The translations under genes and the position numbers were made by a program. A stretch of 14,699 nt of DNA from JANLSO01 sp031362405 (GTDB taxonomy: Bacteria; Actinomycetota; Thermoleophilia; Miltoncostaeales; Miltoncostaeaceae), in contig JANLSO010000070.1 of assembly GCA_031362405.1 (NCBI GenBank), forward strand, positions 1-14,699, read 5' to 3'. The notes under the pieces were generated by a model. It was not told where the DNA came from. It made no database searches and saw only the letters and a list, made by a program, of their open reading frames with translations. Below, in pieces: positions 11,572 to 14,699 of this stretch (position 1 is the first letter of the stretch; each line of letters opens with the position of its first letter).

Positions 11572-13509
11572 TCAGCCCGCGGGTGGGGGCTCCAGGAGCA
11601 GGGCCCATGTCAGGGGGCCGACGTAGCCGTCGGCCGCGAGGCCGCGCGAGGCTTGGAAGGCGGCGACGGCTGCGCGCGTTTGGCTCTTGAAGTAACCCGT
11701 GCGCGGCACCGGAGCGCCCCACACGCGCAGGCGGGCCTGCAAACGCACGACGGCGTCGCCGCGATCGCCGCGTTTCAGAGACGGGTACGGGCGTGGCAGC
11801 GGCGGGTTGGCGCACTCCAACGGTTGAGCGACCACGAGCCACTGGGCCGCGCTGGTGTGCTGGAAGCTCCAGTAGCTCGCGCCCGGGTAGTCGTAGGCCG
11901 CGGCGAGGCAGCGAAAGCGGGTGATGTCGGGCGGCGGTTCGCGCTTGTAGGTGCCGGCGATCGGAGCGATCGGTGCCGAGTAGATGGAATTCCACGCCGC
12001 GGTACGGGACATCGCGCCATCGACCGCCACACCGAAGGCCTTCCAGTACACCTGCGGCATGACGACGTCGGCCCCGTTCGGCTGTTCGAGGAAGGCCGAA
12101 TAGGGGAACGACGAGTGGTAGTTCACGTACGCGTAGCTGGTCATCCCGATGGGGTAATCGGCCCCGGCGAGCCGACGCAGTTCGCGCATGTAGCTTCGGG
12201 CGGCCCGGTAGGTGCGGCCCTCGTAGCTGTTGCGCCCGCCCTCGAACTCGGTTTCGGCATCAACGACGAAACAGTCGGCGCCGCGCTGCACCGCGCGGGC
12301 CGCCACGCGGGCCTCGCTCATCGGGCGGCGGCCGTAGATGTACTGCCAGCCGCAGACCTTCAGCCCGCTGGCATGGAGCGCGTCGACCGACGCGTCGAAC
12401 TGGCGCCAATAGTTGACGCCGTCGCCGGACTTCAAAAAGACGGTGCGGATACCGCTTGCGGTGGCTTGACGGGCGATGCGGTCGACGCCACCCGATTTTG
12501 CGACCTCCCAGACCCACATGCCAAGGCCCTGAAAAGCGGAGTCGTCGATGGCGAGAGCGTCGGGATCGTCGGGCCGGGCGACCGCACTCGGCGCCAGCGG
12601 GCAGCGCTCGGTAAGGCCCCAGACCTCGCGAACGGCCGGCGGTATCCGCGGGCATCCCGGGCCGCCCGGGTCGCCGACCGACGCCCATCCCGACGCTCCC
12701 GCGGCAAAGCGAAAGAGCTCTGGCTCGGAGCCGATGCCGGCAAAGCGGGCCATCGCCCAACTCCCGGCGCCGAAACGGGCGGCCTGGACGCTGCCCGCAA
12801 CAGGCAACGTCGCGTTTGCGCCGGGGCGGTCGATGCGCAGGTCGTGGGCGGCGGAAAGTGCCTGGCGCAGTTCTTCGGTGACGCCGAGCGGCTGGGCGCC
12901 GTTCGGATCGGGACGTTCGGGTTGACGCTGCAACAGCTGGGTTGCGAGCGTCAGGAGCGACGTCGGGTTGGGATCGACGCCCACCGGTGCCGCGACCTCG
13001 ATGCCGTAGCTCCACGTGCCCGCGGCGAACGCAACGGTGGCACGGGTTCCGGCGGCGGTGTCGGTCGTGGTGAAAAGGCGGCCGTCGGCCGGGCTCTCGA
13101 GCTCGCCGATCGTCAGGCCGGCGGTATCCGGACGCACGCGCAGCGCCCAGCGCACGGCCTCGACGCTCGCCCGCGCACCGCTCGGGGTCGCGAACTGCGC
13201 CGCCCACGCACGTACGGGTGGGGTACCGTCGGCGGAGATCCAGGTCTGCTCGGTGCCGCCGATGAAACCGGCTCGCTCGAAGCGCGCCACCGCTCGGGCC
13301 CGGCTCGAATCGTCGACGGTGAGCACTGGGTCGATGATCGAGGACGCCAGGTCAAGCGATCGCGGCGGCTGGGCGGTGCGCCCCACCAGCCACGTCGGAT
13401 CGAGCATCCGTAGCTCGATGCCCGTCGCGGGGGGTGCCTGGGACCGCGCCGGTGTTGCACACAGCGCCACGAGTACGGCGGCGATGATCGCCTGGATGCG
13501 TCGAGTCAT
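11572..13509 (-). CDS. Secreted TIM-barrel (glycoside hydrolase-like) protein with C-terminal peptidoglycan-binding domain
   Basis: 645 residues. The signal peptide is MTRRIQAIIAAVLVALCATPARS (1-23). Next comes an N-terminal region of unknown fold (25-300), with an LFRFAAGASGWASVG segment and Cys pair 286/303. A TIM-barrel-like domain (about 324-560) starts GLGMWVWEV and contains GIRTVFLKSGDG, KVCGWQYIYG, DCFVVDAETEFEG (D417, E419, E421 as candidate acids), PIGMTSYAY, DVVMPQVYWKAFG and a final SYWSFQH strand. This layout recalls GH25-like lysozymes and related barrels. A PG_binding_1 domain (577-640, LKRGDRGDAVVRLQARL ... FQASRGLAADGYVGPLTWALL) closes it. The protein should bind and perhaps cut cell-wall glycan. 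ATG 13509 is the only start giving a signal peptide; the longer upstream frame is unlike protein. There is no SD, but TAGCGT lies 11 nt upstream. It is downstream of the S51 gene on the same strand. Confidence 0.88.
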   Translation of the reverse strand: MTRRIQAIIAAVLVALCATPARSQAPPATGIELRMLDPTWLVGRTAQPPRSLDLASSIIDPVLTVDDSSRARAVARFERAGFIGGTEQTWISADGTPPVRAWAAQFATPSGARASVEAVRWALRVRPDTAGLTIGELESPADGRLFTTTDTAAGTRATVAFAAGTWSYGIEVAAPVGVDPNPTSLLTLATQLLQRQPERPDPNGAQPLGVTEELRQALSAAHDLRIDRPGANATLPVAGSVQAARFGAGSWAMARFAGIGSEPELFRFAAGASGWASVGDPGGPGCPRIPPAVREVWGLTERCPLAPSAVARPDDPDALAIDDSAFQGLGMWVWEVAKSGGVDRIARQATASGIRTVFLKSGDGVNYWRQFDASVDALHASGLKVCGWQYIYGRRPMSEARVAARAVQRGADCFVVDAETEFEGGRNSYEGRTYRAARSYMRELRRLAGADYPIGMTSYAYVNYHSSFPYSAFLEQPNGADVVMPQVYWKAFGVAVDGAMSRTAAWNSIYSAPIAPIAGTYKREPPPDITRFRCLAAAYDYPGASYWSFQHTSAAQWLVVAQPLECANPPLPRPYPSLKRGDRGDAVVRLQARLRVWGAPVPRTGYFKSQTRAAVAAFQASRGLAADGYVGPLTWALLLEPPPAG

Positions 13510-13561
13510 GGCCGGGCGCGACGCTATCAGGGCTCCCTTCTCGTACGCGGGCGTGGGTGTT

Positions 13562-13578
13562 CTCGCGGCACGCGCGAG
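13562..13578. terminator. GC hairpin between the S51 gene and the PGBD gene
   Basis: CTCGCG (13562-13567) / CGCGAG (13573-13578) with a 5-nt loop lies in the 106-bp gap downstream of the S51 stop. It is a possible terminator or attenuator and has no T run. Confidence 0.35.
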
Positions 13579-13615
13579 GTGCCCGCAGACCTTTACGCCC
13601 TCGGGGGCCCGACTC

Positions 13616-14317
13616 CTACGCCGCGCTGACCTCGGCTCGGGCTTCGGTCCAGCGCAGCTCGTCTCCCTCGAGCGATACGCGCCGCGCCCCGCGTCCGGGT
13701 TTGGCGACCAGAACCTCCACGAGGCGCTCATCGGCAAAGTGCAGGGCCGCGCCATCGTCGACGGCGAAGCTGGAGGGCATGTCCCCCGCCCGGACGAATT
13801 GCCCGAGCGCAGGGCCGCGACCCGGGTCAGAGTCGGCGTGGGGGCAGAAGCCCCCGGGCAATAGGCCGAGGCCCTCGACGGGATTGAAGCCCGCACCCAT
13901 CGAGTTCGACAGGCCGTGCTCGAACCAGCAGATTGCCCCCGCCGAGACTCCCGACATCACGATGCCGCGTCCGTATGCCTCGCGGAGCACACCATCGAGG
14001 CCGTGCAGACGCATCAGCGCCAGCAGGTTCGCGGTGCTGCCGCCGCCGATGTAGACGATGTCCTGGCTGAGAATCGTCTTCGCGGCCGACTGCGGGTGGG
14101 GACGAAACAGGGCCAGATGGCTCGGCTGGCACGCGCGCTGGTTGAAGAACTCATAAAAGCGGGCGATCAGGTGATCGGAGTCGCCGCTTGCGGCGGGTAT
14201 CAGGCAGATCCGTGGGCGGTCGTTCGGAGCAAGCTCGAGGATCCGCTCGTCCATCAGTGGGTTCGCGGCGTCGGACGGCCAGCCGTCGCCACCGCAGGCG
14301 ATCACGTGTCGGGTCAT
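13616..14317 (-). CDS. Peptidase S51 family (peptidase E / cyanophycinase-like)
   Basis: 233 residues, cytoplasmic, with a class-I glutamine-amidotransferase-like fold. Seen are HVIACGGDGW at the N-terminus, RPRICLIPAASGDSD (34-48), YIGGGSTANLLAL (89-101), the nucleophile elbow GVSAGA with S125, FCPHADSD with H160 as the likely catalytic His, and VDDGAALHF (186-194). Family members are Asp-specific dipeptidases (peptidase E) or cyanophycinases. The absence of a signal peptide and the short length favour a peptidase E-like role in peptide recycling. TAGGTT lies 6 nt before the ATG (14317) and no SD is present, so the mRNA may be leaderless. The protein is a clear paralogue of the divergent gene at 14467: the first 60 residues match block by block. 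Confidence 0.93.
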   Translation of the reverse strand: MTRHVIACGGDGWPSDAANPLMDERILELAPNDRPRICLIPAASGDSDHLIARFYEFFNQRACQPSHLALFRPHPQSAAKTILSQDIVYIGGGSTANLLALMRLHGLDGVLREAYGRGIVMSGVSAGAICWFEHGLSNSMGAGFNPVEGLGLLPGGFCPHADSDPGRGPALGQFVRAGDMPSSFAVDDGAALHFADERLVEVLVAKPGRGARRVSLEGDELRWTEARAEVSAA

Positions 14318-14329
14318 GGCCGCAACCTA
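14318..14329 (-). promoter_or_regulatory. Putative -10 box for a leaderless S51 mRNA
   Basis: On the minus strand TAGGTT (14329-14324) is separated by 6 nt from the ATG at 14317. This is the same geometry as before the MOSC gene. No SD and no good -35 box are seen. Confidence 0.35.
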
Positions 14330-14454
14330 TCGGCAACACCGTGCACGGGCGCCTGTACGCGGGGCCAATCGGGCGTTCATCATCTTTGTCCGGGCGTATG
14401 TCGTGCGCCACGACCGGGAGGCCCAAAGTGGACGAGGACACGCCCCGACGCGAG

Positions 14455-14460
14455 GAAGGT
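14455..14460 (+). promoter_or_regulatory. Ribosome binding site of the second S51 gene
   Basis: GAGGAAGG just upstream (about 14452-14459) with a 7-nt spacer marks ATG 14467 as the start. The in-frame GTG at 14428 is less likely because no SD precedes it. Confidence 0.6.
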
Positions 14461-14466
14461 GCCGAG

Positions 14467-14699
14467 ATGACCCTGCCCACAACCCCTCACGCTTTCCTTG
14501 CGCCGCATCGGCTCGCCCAACCTCGCCGACAGATCATCGCGATGGGCGGAGGCGGGTTCTCCGAGGAGCCCGACAACCCGGCCCTCGACGCGTACGTCCT
14601 CGCCGCAACCGGCAAGGACAGCCCCCGGATCTGTTTTCTCCCCACCGCCGGGGGCGACAACTCCAGCTACATCGTGAAGTTCTACCGCGCCTTTTCCGA
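14467..14699 (+). CDS. Second peptidase S51 family protein, 3' truncated by the window
   Basis: 77 complete codons are visible and the frame is still open at the right edge. After a 21-residue Pro/Ala-rich N-terminal extension, the sequence RQIIAMGGGGFSEEPDNPAL (about 22-41) and SPRICFLPTAGGDNSSYI follow, then VKFYRAFS at the edge. These blocks are characteristic of the S51 N-terminal half (first Rossmann strand, then the RICFLPTA-GD turn). The catalytic Ser lies outside the window. It is divergent from and paralogous to the S51 gene at 13616-14317, with 149 bp between start codons, and has its own SD, unlike its partner. Identity as S51 is secure; activity and length cannot be judged from this part. 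Confidence 0.88.
   Translation, partial: MTLPTTPHAFLAPHRLAQPRRQIIAMGGGGFSEEPDNPALDAYVLAATGKDSPRICFLPTAGGDNSSYIVKFYRAFS

Noticed and set aside
11512..13413. Plus-strand open frame of 633 codons opposite the PGBD protein
   Set aside because: Its composition is Arg/Gly/Ala-rich without domain character. The minus strand here encodes a signal peptide, a barrel and a PGBD, so this is a GC-rich shadow frame.
13510..13896. 129-residue upstream extension of the PGBD protein
   Set aside because: It overlaps the S51 coding sequence, is Ser/Arg/Pro-rich, and would bury the signal peptide internally.

Overview
High-GC sequence with actinobacterial character. The genes have GC-rich third positions, and several start without a Shine-Dalgarno (SD) site but with a TAnnnT box 6-11 nt upstream. 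Secreted proteins built from Ig/FnIII-like and PD40 (TolB-type) repeats are common in Thermoleophilia (Solirubrobacterales and relatives), which is my best but unproven guess at lineage. There is no rRNA, tRNA, CRISPR array or intact insertion sequence.

Layout. 1-1407: most of ahcY (S-adenosylhomocysteine hydrolase), cut by the left edge, with a strong hairpin after its stop. 1443-1921: no recognisable gene, but a cluster of hairpins. 1922-6067 (+): a MOSC/mARC-like oxidoreductase, translationally coupled (ATGA) to a secreted FnIII-like protein, then a secreted seven-bladed PD40 propeller protein. 6200-6873 (-): a two-gene operon of a mini HExxH metallopeptidase-like protein and an ABM-type quinol monooxygenase. 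6919-7689 (+): a full-length heliorhodopsin, divergent from that operon across only 45 bp. 7699-8352 (+): a Phd/VapB antitoxin and PIN toxin behind a perfect palindromic operator; the toxin appears to start at CTG. 8385-8584: a probable decayed AlkD-type DNA repair gene beside a CATGA repeat and a small palindrome, then a strong terminator.

8608-11474 (-): a DEAD-box RNA helicase with a long leader, a 167-aa protein of unknown function, and an SDR-family dehydrogenase. A REP-like palindrome lies at 11541-11569. 11572-14317 (-): a secreted TIM-barrel (glycoside-hydrolase-like) protein with a C-terminal peptidoglycan-binding domain, and an S51 (peptidase E-like) gene. 14467-end (+): the start of a second S51 gene, divergent from the first.

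Most genes are independent housekeeping or envelope functions. The most interesting unit is the heliorhodopsin with its divergent metallopeptidase-monooxygenase operon. These genes share one short promoter region, so a light-linked redox or proteolysis module is a reasonable but untested hypothesis. No retinal or carotenoid biosynthesis gene is present in the window.
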